Origin: Leuconostoc citreum
Lineage (GTDB): Bacteria > Bacillota > Bacilli > Lactobacillales > Lactobacillaceae
Direction: 5' to 3'
Length of the DNA: 64,000 nt
Assembly: GCF_004354555.1 (NCBI RefSeq)
Contig: NZ_PUFH01000004.1
Span: 248,001 to 312,000 of the forward strand
The position numbers and the translations under genes were made by a program. A model generated the notes under the pieces. The model worked only from the letters and a program-made list of their open reading frames with translations, did no database searches and was not told where the DNA came from. The stretch's first letter is position 1. Every line of letters begins with the position of its first letter. Below, one piece after another: positions 36,411-46,300 of the stretch.

Positions 36411-38096
36411 ATGGCAGAAAAAAAGTTTGGTGCAGATATTGTTGCACAAAGTCTAACAAACCACGGTGTTGATTTAGTATTCGGCATTCCGGGTGCGAAA
36501 ATTGATCGCTTATTTGAGACATTGGAACACCCTTCAGCAGGTGTGAAAGTACCCCATTTGATTGTCACACGACACGAACAAAATGCTGCGTTCATGGCTC
36601 AAGCATTTGCCCGTATTACGGGTAAAACTGGTGTTGTCATTGTGACTTCAGGCCCTGGTGTTGGTAATCTTGTGAGCGGGTTGATGACCGCTAGTGCCGA
36701 AAATGACCCAGTTGTCGCTATTGGTGGCCAGGTACCGCGTCGTGATCTTTATCGTTTAACGCATCAGTCAACAAATTCTGTAGCACTCTTTAATTCGATT
36801 ACTAATTTCAGTTCAGAAATTCAAGATCCTAATAATATTTCAGAAATTATTGCCAATGCTTTCGCAGCTGCTAATGGTGCCAAAAAAGGTGCTGCTTTCG
36901 TTTCTCTGCCCCAGGATGTTGATGATGCACCTGTAACCATTGATGCATTACCACAAGTGCCCGCAGCGCAACAAGGTGCCGCTTCTCTTGCTGATCTTGA
37001 TTGGTTAGCTAACCAAATTAAGCAAGCACAGCTTCCTGTTTTGCTAGTTGGTGCGCGAGGTTCTGATGATCAGACTGTTGCAGCTTTGCACAGCTTGCTT
37101 GGCGACACACCGCTACCAGTTGTCGAAACATTCCAAGGTGCTGGTGTTATATCGCATGACTTAGAACCAACAACTTTCTTTGGTCGTATTGGTCTTTTCC
37201 GTAACCAAACTGGTGATAAGCTACTAAAACAATCAGACTTAGTGATTACAGTTGGTTATGACGCTATCGAATATGAACCACGTAACTGGAATAAAGAAAA
37301 CGACTTAAATATTGTCGCCTTAGATACGACACCGGTTCAAATTGATAATAATTTTGTGCCAAAACGGCAATTAGTAGGTAATATTGCGCAAAGTCTTGAC
37401 TTGTTAGCTGAACGTATCAAAGGTTATGTATTACCTGAGGCTAGTCAAAGTCAATTAAAGGCATTGAAGAAAGATCTGAATGACACGGACGAGCCAACTT
37501 ATACACCTGCTGAAGGCAACTTAAATCATCCGTTGAATATTATTAAGGCGCTACAAGCACGTGTCACAGATGACATGACAGTGTCCACTGATATTGGCTC
37601 ACATTATATCTGGATGGCACGTCACTTCAAGTCATATGTCCCACGTCATTTCTTAATTTCAAATGGTATGCAAACACTTGGTGTTGGACTACCATGGGCA
37701 TTAACCGCAGCCATGGTACGACCAAATGCTAAATCTATTTCTGTTTCTGGCGATGGTGGTTTCTTCTTTTCAGCGATGGAATTGGAAACAGCTGTTCGTC
37801 TAAACTTAGATACAGTGCACATTGTTTGGAATGATAATGCACACTATGATATGGTTAAATTCCAAGAAGAATTAAAGTATGATGGTGAATCAGCTGGTGT
37901 TGATTTTGGTAATATTGATCTTGTCAAGTATGCCGAAAGCTTCGGAGCTAAAGGTTTACGTGTCAATACTCCGGCAGAACTCGATGCTGTATTGGATGAG
38001 GCATTTGCAACTAAGGGACCAGTTGTGGTCGATATACCAGTTGATTATTCACATAATTTCGAGTTAGGTGAACAATTAATTGAGTCAGAAGGCTAA
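36411..38096 (+). CDS. alsS: Acetolactate synthase, catabolic type
   Basis: 561 residues of the thiamine-diphosphate enzyme family: N-terminal VFGIPGAKIDRLFE, catalytic Glu in TRHEQNAAFMAQ, and C-terminal ThDP-binding GDGGFFFSAMELETA ... WND. It joins two pyruvates to acetolactate, the precursor of diacetyl and acetoin. No regulatory ilvN or other branched-chain genes lie nearby, which favours the catabolic role. The ATG at 36411 gives the family N terminus MAEKKFGADIVAQSL. It has its own terminator; no alsD gene is adjacent. Confidence 0.92.
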   Translation: MAEKKFGADIVAQSLTNHGVDLVFGIPGAKIDRLFETLEHPSAGVKVPHLIVTRHEQNAAFMAQAFARITGKTGVVIVTSGPGVGNLVSGLMTASAENDPVVAIGGQVPRRDLYRLTHQSTNSVALFNSITNFSSEIQDPNNISEIIANAFAAANGAKKGAAFVSLPQDVDDAPVTIDALPQVPAAQQGAASLADLDWLANQIKQAQLPVLLVGARGSDDQTVAALHSLLGDTPLPVVETFQGAGVISHDLEPTTFFGRIGLFRNQTGDKLLKQSDLVITVGYDAIEYEPRNWNKENDLNIVALDTTPVQIDNNFVPKRQLVGNIAQSLDLLAERIKGYVLPEASQSQLKALKKDLNDTDEPTYTPAEGNLNHPLNIIKALQARVTDDMTVSTDIGSHYIWMARHFKSYVPRHFLISNGMQTLGVGLPWALTAAMVRPNAKSISVSGDGGFFFSAMELETAVRLNLDTVHIVWNDNAHYDMVKFQEELKYDGESAGVDFGNIDLVKYAESFGAKGLRVNTPAELDAVLDEAFATKGPVVVDIPVDYSHNFELGEQLIESEG

Positions 38097-38111
38097 TGAT
38101 AATAGGTAAGT

Positions 38112-38137
38112 AAAAAGCACATTATTGTGCTTTTTTT
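38112..38137 (+). terminator. Terminator of alsS
   Basis: AAAAAGCAC-attatt-GTGCTTTTTTT, 15 nt after the alsS stop. Confidence 0.88.
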
Positions 38138-38451
38138 GTGAACAAAATTTGTAATCAGATTGTTATTTTGTGAACTTATACATTGGAAAAAAGAAAATAG
38201 ATGAACGTATAAGGTTATTTTAAAAAAACTTACAAAAAATAATGAATAAATACTTGGTGTTATAGATTTAACAAATAACAAGACTGACTTGCTAATACGC
38301 TATTAAAAATAAATGAAACAAACATTCGCATGAATGTTTATACATAGAACAAGTGTTTGACATTAACCAGTAAAGGGGCGCATAATTCTAAATACAGTCA
38401 TCAAATTGATTAGTCACAAAAATCACAATAAAATTAAAAGGGGAACAAGAG
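38138..38451 (+). promoter_or_regulatory. AT-rich nrdD upstream region with inverted repeat and promoter
   Basis: A gene-free stretch of about 310 nt. It holds a perfect 8+4+8 inverted repeat AAACATTC-gcat-GAATGTTT (38320-38339), then TTGACA (38357-38362), an 18-bp spacer and CATAAT (38381-38386) as promoter of nrdDG. The repeat lies just upstream of the -35, a position for an activator or repressor. I do not see a standard NrdR box. The rest is featureless. Confidence 0.6.
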
Positions 38452-40584
38452 ATGTCGTTAGGTCAAACATTACTAAAAGTCACAAAACAGACGGGGGAGA
38501 CAGTGACGTTTCACGCTTATAAGGTCGCTTTGATACTAAATCTTTTGGGGGTAAAAGATGATGTTTATCAACAAGTGATGGCCGCGGTGGAAAACCAGAC
38601 GAAACAACCACAATTAACAACAGCACAAATATATAATACTGTGTTATCCGAACTCAAAAAATTGGATGGTGCTGCAGCCGCAGCTTTTGAGCAAGAACAT
38701 ATTCGAGCAGAAAAAAAGTGGCAACAGGCCATTAATCCATCAAACAAAATCAATCGACTCATTGCGCAAGAAGATGATATTGTTCACGAAAATGCTAACA
38801 AAGATGCGCAAGTTTTTAATACATTTCGCGACCTAACAGCTGGTATGGTTGGTAAATCAACAGGGCTGAAAATGTTGCCAGAAGATGTAGCTAAAGCTCA
38901 TTTACGTGGTGATATGCACTGGCATGATTTAGATTATTCGCCCTTGAGTCCAATGACAAACTGTTGCTTAGTCGATTTTAAGTTTATGTTTGAGCATGGC
39001 TATACAATGGGCAATGCGCAAGTTGAACAGCCGCAATCAATCGGGACGGCCACAGCTCAAATGGCGCAAATTATTGCCAACGTTGCTTCATCACAATACG
39101 GTGGTATTTCTATTAATCGTGCTGATGAATTGCTCGCACCATATGCAGCAATGAATTACAAGAAGCACCTAGCTGAAGCCGAAACCTATGTTGTGCCCGA
39201 AAAAAGAGAAGCATATGCTGTGTCCAGCACAAAAAAAGATATATATGATGCGATGCAAGCATTAGAGTATGAAATTAATACGTTATCTTCAGCACAAGGA
39301 CAAACACCTTTTACAACATTGGCTTTTGGTTTAGGCACAGATTGGTTAGCGCGTGAAATTCAAAAAGCTATTTTTGATATTCGCATTAAGGGTATTGGGC
39401 CAAATCATCGTACAGCGATTTTTCCAAAGCTGGTATTCTCGTTGAAACGTGGCGTGAACATGCTTAAAAACGATCCAAACTATGATATTAAAAAAATGGC
39501 GATAGTGTGTGCAACAAAACGCATGTATCCTGATGTTTTGAATTATGAAAAAATAATTGAAATTACTGGTTCGTTTAAGGCGCCAATGGGCTGCCGTTCA
39601 TTTTTACAAGGTTGGCGTGATGAAAATCAAACGGAAGTCAACGAAGGGCGTATGAATTTAGGTGTGGTAACCCTAAATATCCCACGTATTGCGATCCAGT
39701 CGGGTGGGGATGTGAATATGTTTTGGGAGATTTTAGCAGAGCGTCTAGCGTTGGCCAAAAAGGCATTACAATTTAGAGTAGCACGTACCAAAACAGCGAT
39801 TCCTGAAAACGCACCAATTCTTTATCAAGGTGGCGTTTTTGGCAGTCAAAGTGTCACCGAAGTTGATAGTTTATTCAGAAATGGCCGCGCCACAGTGTCT
39901 TTGGGTTACATAGGATTATACGAAGTGGGCGCTTATTTCTTTGGTGCGAATTGGGAAGATAATAGTCAGGCACATGATTTTACGGTTGCTATTGTGCGCC
40001 GTCTTAATGAAGCATGTCAGCAGTGGGAAAAAGAGGATGGCTACCATTATTCTGTGTATTCAACGCCAGCGGAATCACTAACAGACCGCTTTTGTGAACT
40101 TGATAAGGCGCGATTTGGCGTGGTTGATAATGTGACTGATAAAGATTACTATACGAATTCATTCCATTACGATGTGCGAAAGCATCCTAATCCTTTTGAA
40201 AAACTACTGTTTGAAGAAGCTTATCCACATTATGCAAGTGGTGGGTTTATTCACTATTGTGAATATCCTAATTTAAAACAAAATCCAGCAGCACTTGAAT
40301 CAGTTTGGGATTTTGCTTATGATCATGTTGGTTATTTAGGCACAAATACACCAATTGATAAGTGCTTTAAATGTGGCTATGAAGGAGAGTTTAAGCCAAC
40401 TGCACGTGGTTTTTGCTGCCCAGAGTGTGGCAACCATGACCCAAAGACTTGTGATGTGGTTAAACGAACTTGTGGTTACTTAGGAAATCCACAAGCTAGG
40501 CCTATGATTCACGGACGCCATGCTGAAATTACGGCCCGTGTGAAAAATATGTCACAAAATGAGGTGGATGAAGGCCATGTCTAA
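38452..40584 (+). CDS. nrdD: Anaerobic (class III) ribonucleoside-triphosphate reductase
   Basis: 710 residues. An N-terminal ATP-cone (VTKQTGETVTFHAYKVALILNLLG) senses ATP/dATP. The glycyl radical domain ends with RTCGYLGNPQARP, whose Gly carries the radical. A zinc site lies just before it (CFKCGYEGEF ... CCPECGNHD). Active-site Cys candidates include the one in APMGCRSFLQGW. It makes deoxynucleotides without oxygen, fitting a fermentative life. SD AAAAGGGG. It overlaps nrdG by 8 nt. Confidence 0.96.
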   Translation: MSLGQTLLKVTKQTGETVTFHAYKVALILNLLGVKDDVYQQVMAAVENQTKQPQLTTAQIYNTVLSELKKLDGAAAAAFEQEHIRAEKKWQQAINPSNKINRLIAQEDDIVHENANKDAQVFNTFRDLTAGMVGKSTGLKMLPEDVAKAHLRGDMHWHDLDYSPLSPMTNCCLVDFKFMFEHGYTMGNAQVEQPQSIGTATAQMAQIIANVASSQYGGISINRADELLAPYAAMNYKKHLAEAETYVVPEKREAYAVSSTKKDIYDAMQALEYEINTLSSAQGQTPFTTLAFGLGTDWLAREIQKAIFDIRIKGIGPNHRTAIFPKLVFSLKRGVNMLKNDPNYDIKKMAIVCATKRMYPDVLNYEKIIEITGSFKAPMGCRSFLQGWRDENQTEVNEGRMNLGVVTLNIPRIAIQSGGDVNMFWEILAERLALAKKALQFRVARTKTAIPENAPILYQGGVFGSQSVTEVDSLFRNGRATVSLGYIGLYEVGAYFFGANWEDNSQAHDFTVAIVRRLNEACQQWEKEDGYHYSVYSTPAESLTDRFCELDKARFGVVDNVTDKDYYTNSFHYDVRKHPNPFEKLLFEEAYPHYASGGFIHYCEYPNLKQNPAALESVWDFAYDHVGYLGTNTPIDKCFKCGYEGEFKPTARGFCCPECGNHDPKTCDVVKRTCGYLGNPQARPMIHGRHAEITARVKNMSQNEVDEGHV

Positions 40585-41164
40585 AAAATTAGAAAACGGT
40601 ATTACTGTACCGGATAGTCAAGAATGGCGCTCGGAAGATTTGACACGTAATTTTGTAGCCGATTACAAACCCTTCGTTATGGTCGATGGCCCAGGCGTAC
40701 GTTGCTCAATTTACTTGTCCGGTTGCAAATTCTTATGTCCTGGCTGTTATAATGTTGTCGCGCAAAACTTTCATTATGGCACAGAATATACACAGGCACT
40801 AGAAGATCAGATTATTGCAGATTTGAGTCAACCGTATGTTCAAGGATTGACTTTGCTTGGTGGTGAACCATTTTTAAATACACCTGTTGCTTTACAATTA
40901 ACACGTCGTGTGAGAGCAGAATTTGGCGATACGAAAGATATTTGGTCTTGGACTGGCTATACGTGGGATGAATTAATGAAGGAAACCGATGATAAAAAAG
41001 CACTATTAGCAGAAATTGATGTTTTGGTAGATGGTCGATTTGTGCAAGCTCTGATGGACTTATCTTTAAGATTTAAAGGATCTGCCAATCAGCGCATCAT
41101 CGATGTGCCGCAGTCGCTAGAGGCACAGCGCCTTATTTTGTGGCAAGATGAATATGGGATTTAA
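40577..41164 (+). CDS. nrdG: Anaerobic ribonucleotide reductase activating protein
   Basis: 195 residues, a radical SAM enzyme with CKFLCPGC (CxxxCxxC 4Fe-4S motif) and TLLGGEPFLN. It generates the glycyl radical on NrdD. The ATG at 40577 has SD GAAGG; the upstream ATG 40559 is possible but less well supported. It overlaps the end of nrdD by 8 nt, so translation is coupled. Confidence 0.95.
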   Translation: MSKKLENGITVPDSQEWRSEDLTRNFVADYKPFVMVDGPGVRCSIYLSGCKFLCPGCYNVVAQNFHYGTEYTQALEDQIIADLSQPYVQGLTLLGGEPFLNTPVALQLTRRVRAEFGDTKDIWSWTGYTWDELMKETDDKKALLAEIDVLVDGRFVQALMDLSLRFKGSANQRIIDVPQSLEAQRLILWQDEYGI

Positions 41165-41169
41165 GTTTT

Positions 41170-41197
41170 AAAAGCACTGGTTTAGGTGCTTTTTTTA
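41170..41197 (+). terminator. Terminator of nrdDG
   Basis: AAAAGCAC ... GTGCTTTTTTT, just after the nrdG stop. Confidence 0.85.
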
Positions 41198-41316
41198 TGT
41201 TGTTAACGCTCAAAATGTCGTGTGTTTTGTGGCGTTCGACTATTTTGGTGTAAATAAGGTATAATAGTTAAGTGTTGTGACTTTTTCACACATGTACATT
41301 TAGTCGGAGGAAGGAC

Positions 41317-42414
41317 ATGACTGAAGATATTAAAAAAGCGGTTTATGAACCCAATGATCCACGTGGGTTAGATGAACCCTTCTTACCGGTGTCTGTGGCT
41401 AAACAGCTTGATTTACCCGGAAACCATAATAATTCAGAAGCACCACTGAAAGTAAGTGGCCGTTATATTACAAAAGAATACGATATGGGTACGTCCCGCA
41501 ATGAAAAGATTCAGGCAATATTAAATCCTTTGAAATCAGATAAGGAAAAGTTTTGGGGCTTGAAGGGCATCTCTTTTGATGTCTTTGAAGGTGATGTTGT
41601 CGGCGTGATAGGCGTCAACGGCTCAGGAAAATCAACATTACTTAATATATTGAGTGGCGCCTTGGCTGAAACTTCTGGTCGTTTGAAAATTAAGGGGCAA
41701 ACCTCATTGCTATCGGTTTGGGATGGCTTACGCGATAATTTGACCGGATTAGAAAATATCCGATTGAAGTCACTCATGATGGGGTTATCAAATAAAGAAA
41801 TTGATGACCAAATTGACGACATATCCGATTTTTCTGAACTTGGTAAGTTCATTAAACAACCAGTTAAAAACTATTCATCGGGGATGCGTTCAAAACTCGG
41901 ATTTTCAATAGCAGTGCATCAAGATCCTGATATTATGATTATCGATGAAGCGTTATCTGTTGGGGACCAAACCTTTACACGTAAAGCTTTGAACAAAATG
42001 AAGGAATTTAAAGCTGCAGGTAAAACAATTTTCTTCGTGTCACATGCCCTAGGCCAAATTGAAGAATTCACAGACAAAACAATGTGGATTCAATATGGTG
42101 AGTTAAGAGCCTATGGTGATACGGAAACGATTCTGCAAGAATATAAAGATTGGACTAAATGGTACAATCAGCTCGATGATGATGTTAAAAAGTCGTATGT
42201 TGCAGCACGTAAACAAGCACAAAACGACTTCAATCGTCAACAGTTAACAGAACGTATAGCATTAGATCAGCATTTGACGAATACAGAAAAGAAAAAAATT
42301 GTCAGAGACAATGCTGTTGGTGGCCGCCTAAGTTGGTGGAACTGGCTACTTGCTTTTGCTGGTACGGGTATTCTGATTTATGCTGTGTACGCTTATATGT
42401 ATTTTGGACGGTAA
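41317..42414 (+). CDS. tagH: Teichoic-acid/polysaccharide exporter ATPase (TagH-like)
   Basis: 365 residues. ABC ATPase with Walker A GVNGSGKSTLL, signature NYSSGMRSKLGFS (S-S-G-M-R form typical of polysaccharide exporters) and Walker B IMIIDEALSVGD. The C-terminal extension is charged and ends in one membrane helix (about residues 340-360), as in TagH. With TagG it exports undecaprenol-linked wall teichoic acid. SD CGGAGGAAGG. A TATAAT promoter lies about 50 nt upstream. First gene of a wall-polymer operon. Confidence 0.88.
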   Translation: MTEDIKKAVYEPNDPRGLDEPFLPVSVAKQLDLPGNHNNSEAPLKVSGRYITKEYDMGTSRNEKIQAILNPLKSDKEKFWGLKGISFDVFEGDVVGVIGVNGSGKSTLLNILSGALAETSGRLKIKGQTSLLSVWDGLRDNLTGLENIRLKSLMMGLSNKEIDDQIDDISDFSELGKFIKQPVKNYSSGMRSKLGFSIAVHQDPDIMIIDEALSVGDQTFTRKALNKMKEFKAAGKTIFFVSHALGQIEEFTDKTMWIQYGELRAYGDTETILQEYKDWTKWYNQLDDDVKKSYVAARKQAQNDFNRQQLTERIALDQHLTNTEKKKIVRDNAVGGRLSWWNWLLAFAGTGILIYAVYAYMYFGR

Positions 42415-42421
42415 GTAAAAC

Positions 42422-43237
42422 ATGAAAGAAATATGGCTTGTGCTACGGGAGCAAATAAAATACTTTCCCGTTATTTTACGTTTAGCGCGCTATGAAACTC
42501 GCGCGAAATACATGGACCATTCTTTGGGTGTGCTGTGGGATATTATCAACCCTGTTATGCAGATTGCAACGTATTGGTTAGTCTTTGGTGTCGGTTTGCG
42601 GCAAGGCGGTGAAACTGATGGTGTGCCATATATTGGTTGGTTAGTAATAGGTCAGGCAGTATGGTTGTTTTTGAATACATCATTTATGGATGCTACTTGG
42701 AGTATTCGTAACAATGTACGACAAGTTTCTAAAATGAATTTTCCAATCAGCATTATGCCAAGTGTGAGAACTTGGATTAACGTCATCCCATTTTTTATTA
42801 CATTAGCCGTGGGTGTTGTCATTGCTGTTTTGTCAGGTGTTCATCTAACGCCACATGCATTCCAATTTATTTATTATTTCTTTGCGATGCTCGTCTTTTT
42901 GCACGCTTTAGGCATATTTAATGCGACTATTACAGTACTTTTCCCTGATTATCAACAATTGATACAAACAATTATGCGATTCGTATTTTGGTTTTCTGGT
43001 GCAGTTATCGATATTGCACAAAAATTGGGCCCAACACACGCACGCATTGGTCGTTTAATAGAAATGAACCCGTTTTATTATTTAATTGCTGGTGTTCGTG
43101 ATTCATTCTTGAGTACCGGCTGGGTATGGGATCATCCATCACAAAATATAGCCTTCTGGTCATTTGTGCTGGTTGTATTACTGTTAGGATCACATTTGCA
43201 TTTGAAATTCCGTGCTTATTTTGCGGACCTTGTTTAA
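42422..43237 (+). CDS. tagG: Teichoic-acid/polysaccharide exporter permease (TagG-like)
   Basis: 271 residues, ABC-2 type permease with about six membrane segments and N-terminal RYETRAKYMDHSLGVLWDIINPVMQI, characteristic of polysaccharide and teichoic acid export permeases. It starts 7 nt after the ATPase gene. The substrate is inferred from the polymerase-like gene downstream. Confidence 0.9.
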   Translation: MKEIWLVLREQIKYFPVILRLARYETRAKYMDHSLGVLWDIINPVMQIATYWLVFGVGLRQGGETDGVPYIGWLVIGQAVWLFLNTSFMDATWSIRNNVRQVSKMNFPISIMPSVRTWINVIPFFITLAVGVVIAVLSGVHLTPHAFQFIYYFFAMLVFLHALGIFNATITVLFPDYQQLIQTIMRFVFWFSGAVIDIAQKLGPTHARIGRLIEMNPFYYLIAGVRDSFLSTGWVWDHPSQNIAFWSFVLVVLLLGSHLHLKFRAYFADLV

Positions 43238-43243
43238 TACTTA

Positions 43244-43284
43244 AGCGAAAAGAGGGTGCGGCCAAGTGGTTCGTACCCCCTCTT
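43244..43284 (+). terminator. Intercistronic hairpin after tagG
   Basis: AAAGAGGG and CCCCTCTTT form a GC-rich stem but are followed by only three Ts. It may partially terminate or protect the exporter mRNA ahead of the 43315 gene, which has its own SD (AGGAG). Confidence 0.5.
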
Positions 43285-43314
43285 TGCATACATAATTACA
43301 ATAGGAGTTAATCC

Positions 43315-46300
43315 ATGACTGAACCAATTATTCATATCCCTAAAAATCATGACAAGCCTGTCACCATTGTTAAAAAAAGTTGTCGGGCAACAACAAAGCT
43401 AAGCGTTGTTGTGCCAATGTATAATGTGTCACTTTTTCTAAGAGAGGCGTTAGATTCTCTACTTAGGCAAGGTGTTGATGGGGGCTATCAAGTTATTTTA
43501 ATTGATGATGGTTCAAAAGACGCAACCCCGGAAATTGCGCGTGAGTACGTTGATAACTATCCAGAAATATTTGAATTATACCTGTTTGAGAACGGCGGAC
43601 TGGGTTCAGCAAGAAATCGTGGGACTAATTTAGCCGAAGGTGAATTTATTACCTATGTTGACCCAGATGACATTGTCATCGATTTTTCGTATCGCAAAAT
43701 GTTAAATATGATTATGCGTACGGGATCTGATTTGATTGGCGGAGCGGTTAGAAGGTTTAATAGTACAGGCGAATCATGGACGTCTTATGTTCATCATAGA
43801 GCTTATCATGATACATATGAAGCCACAACATTGGCAGAACATCCCGAAATGGTTTGGGATTCGACTGCATGGAATAAAATATATCGTCTCGATTTTATTT
43901 TAAAATATAGTCTTTATTTCCCAGAAAAAGTATTGTACGAAGATATGCCAACTGTTGTACCAATGTATAGCTTAGCGCAAAAAATTGATATTTTTGATGA
44001 GATTGTTTATTTGTGGCGATTCCGTGATATTGGGGCACCTTCAATCACACAGGCAACAGGTCAAATTAAAAGTTTTACTGACCGCGTTAAGGGCATGAAG
44101 TTCATTCTCGAAAGCCTAAAAAAGTATGACGCTCCAAGAAGTGCACAAGATGAACAGTTACACAAAATGCTTGATTTTGATTTAACTATTCCTTTTACTT
44201 ACGATAACTATTTAGTGCTAGATCAAGATTATAAAGATGTAATCTATCGTGAAGTGAAATCCTTTTTGGAAATGCTAACCCCACAACAATTTAATCAAGC
44301 ACGTTTTTGGTATCGTGCACTATATACTATCTGGCTAAATGAGCCGTATAATCTTGTACAACAAGCAATTTTAACTTATGCCAAAAAAGAATTTCATATT
44401 AGCTTTAATCCAAAAACAAAGCAGTTGCATAGTAGCTACCAAGATGATTTTGATTTTGAACTACCAACATTCAAGCATGATTTTGAAAGTCGCACACGTT
44501 TATATGAAGTAAAGCAAGAAGATAATGTTGTCACCCTTGATGGTCATCTATATTATCAGTATTTGGATGTCAATAATTTAGATGATATTGGCGATGCTGA
44601 GGTAACATTCGTTAATAAGTATGGTGAGACAGTTGCGCCGTTTACAGGCAGCATCGTCTTCTCCGAAGATCCTAATATAACAGCGTACAGTGGCTTTGAT
44701 AACACACAAACAAAAGTCGAAGCACCGGCACACCACTATCAATACAATCACTATCATATTGAAATACCATTAACAGACTTAACGGCGCTTACCGAACCAG
44801 CTTACATTAAAATTAGCCAAGTAGTACATGGTATGTCATTGCAGGCTATTGTGACGGAACCATTACCCGGTGATGATCCAAGACCTGAAGGATTTATGGT
44901 TGGTGATGACTTCATTGTGCCCGGTTATTCATCGGACTGGCGACTAAAATTTACTAGGTATCCCAAAGCACCCGTAGTTGTTTCTAGCCGGTATTATAAT
45001 AATAATTACATATGGCAACTTACTCATACTAAGGCCCATGTCGCATTATGGGATGACGCTAATCAACGTTACTTACCAGTAGTGCGTCAAGGACAAAACT
45101 ATACAATTTCAGAAGCAGACCAGTCATTCTTAGGTGAGGCGGATCCTAATGCTAAACGGTGGTGGCAATTAATTACCACAGATGATTTATCTGATGTGAC
45201 GAGCTACGAGAAAATCCGCATGTCACAACAACAGATTGCAGCACCGCAAAGTATTGGTGCAAATATGAGTATTTTTCATGTTTCTAATCATGTCGCCACT
45301 TTAGCTATCTCATGGGAATACCCAATTGTGAAATCTTTTAGTGTGGATGATAACACAGCTAAAATACAATTTTGGCTCGGAGGCTGGACAAAGACAGCAT
45401 TGTCGGCCAAACTAACCTTTGCTGCAGATGGGTTATCAAATAGTTATCGTGCCAAAAAATTGACGCATGGTTTTGGCAAGCGCCAATTGTGGGAAGTATC
45501 GATGCCATTGTCATTTGGTCAATATCGTGATGTTGCATTACTGCATCCTGAAATTTCTATACATTTCTTGCGTCGTGATGATTTCACGATGCCTTTGCGA
45601 TGGGGTAAGTCAGTTCATGAGTTACTGAATAAAACCATACCAATGGGACAGTTAGAGTGGTTAATTAGTACAGACGATAAAGAGGAACATCGTAAAGTTG
45701 TATTAAGACAAAACACGAACCGTGAAGGCTTTAGAGATATGGCCGATAAAGTGGCCTTCTGGCAAACGGACTATCTAGAATATTTAAAACAGCCATTATT
45801 GAATAATACAGTTGTTTATTCATCCCTTTGGGGAGACAAGTTTGGCGATAATCCAAAAGCTATTTATGATTACCTACAGGCACATACTCAAAAGTTTAAC
45901 CATGTTGTCGTATTAAAAAATATAGTCGAAGAGGTCGACCTACCAAATACTAAATTTATTTCATTTGGCACAAAAGAATATTGGTATTATTTAGCTCGAG
46001 CAAAGTATTTTGTTAATAATGTTAATTTTGAACAAGATGAACGCATTAAACGGTCATCACAAGTTGAAATACAGACAATGCACGGGACACCATTAAAAAA
46101 TATGGGATTTAATGTACTAAATGAATGGAATCCTGCTAACTACGAGCGTTATTTACGTAAAAATTTGAATTGGGACTATCTTACAGTCCCAAGTGATTAT
46201 GTAGCGGAGGTAGCACAAGACGCATATCGCCACCAAGCTCAGGTCTTACCGACAGGTTATCCAAGAAATGATGCTTTATTTAGTAGGGCCAATTCTGAAA

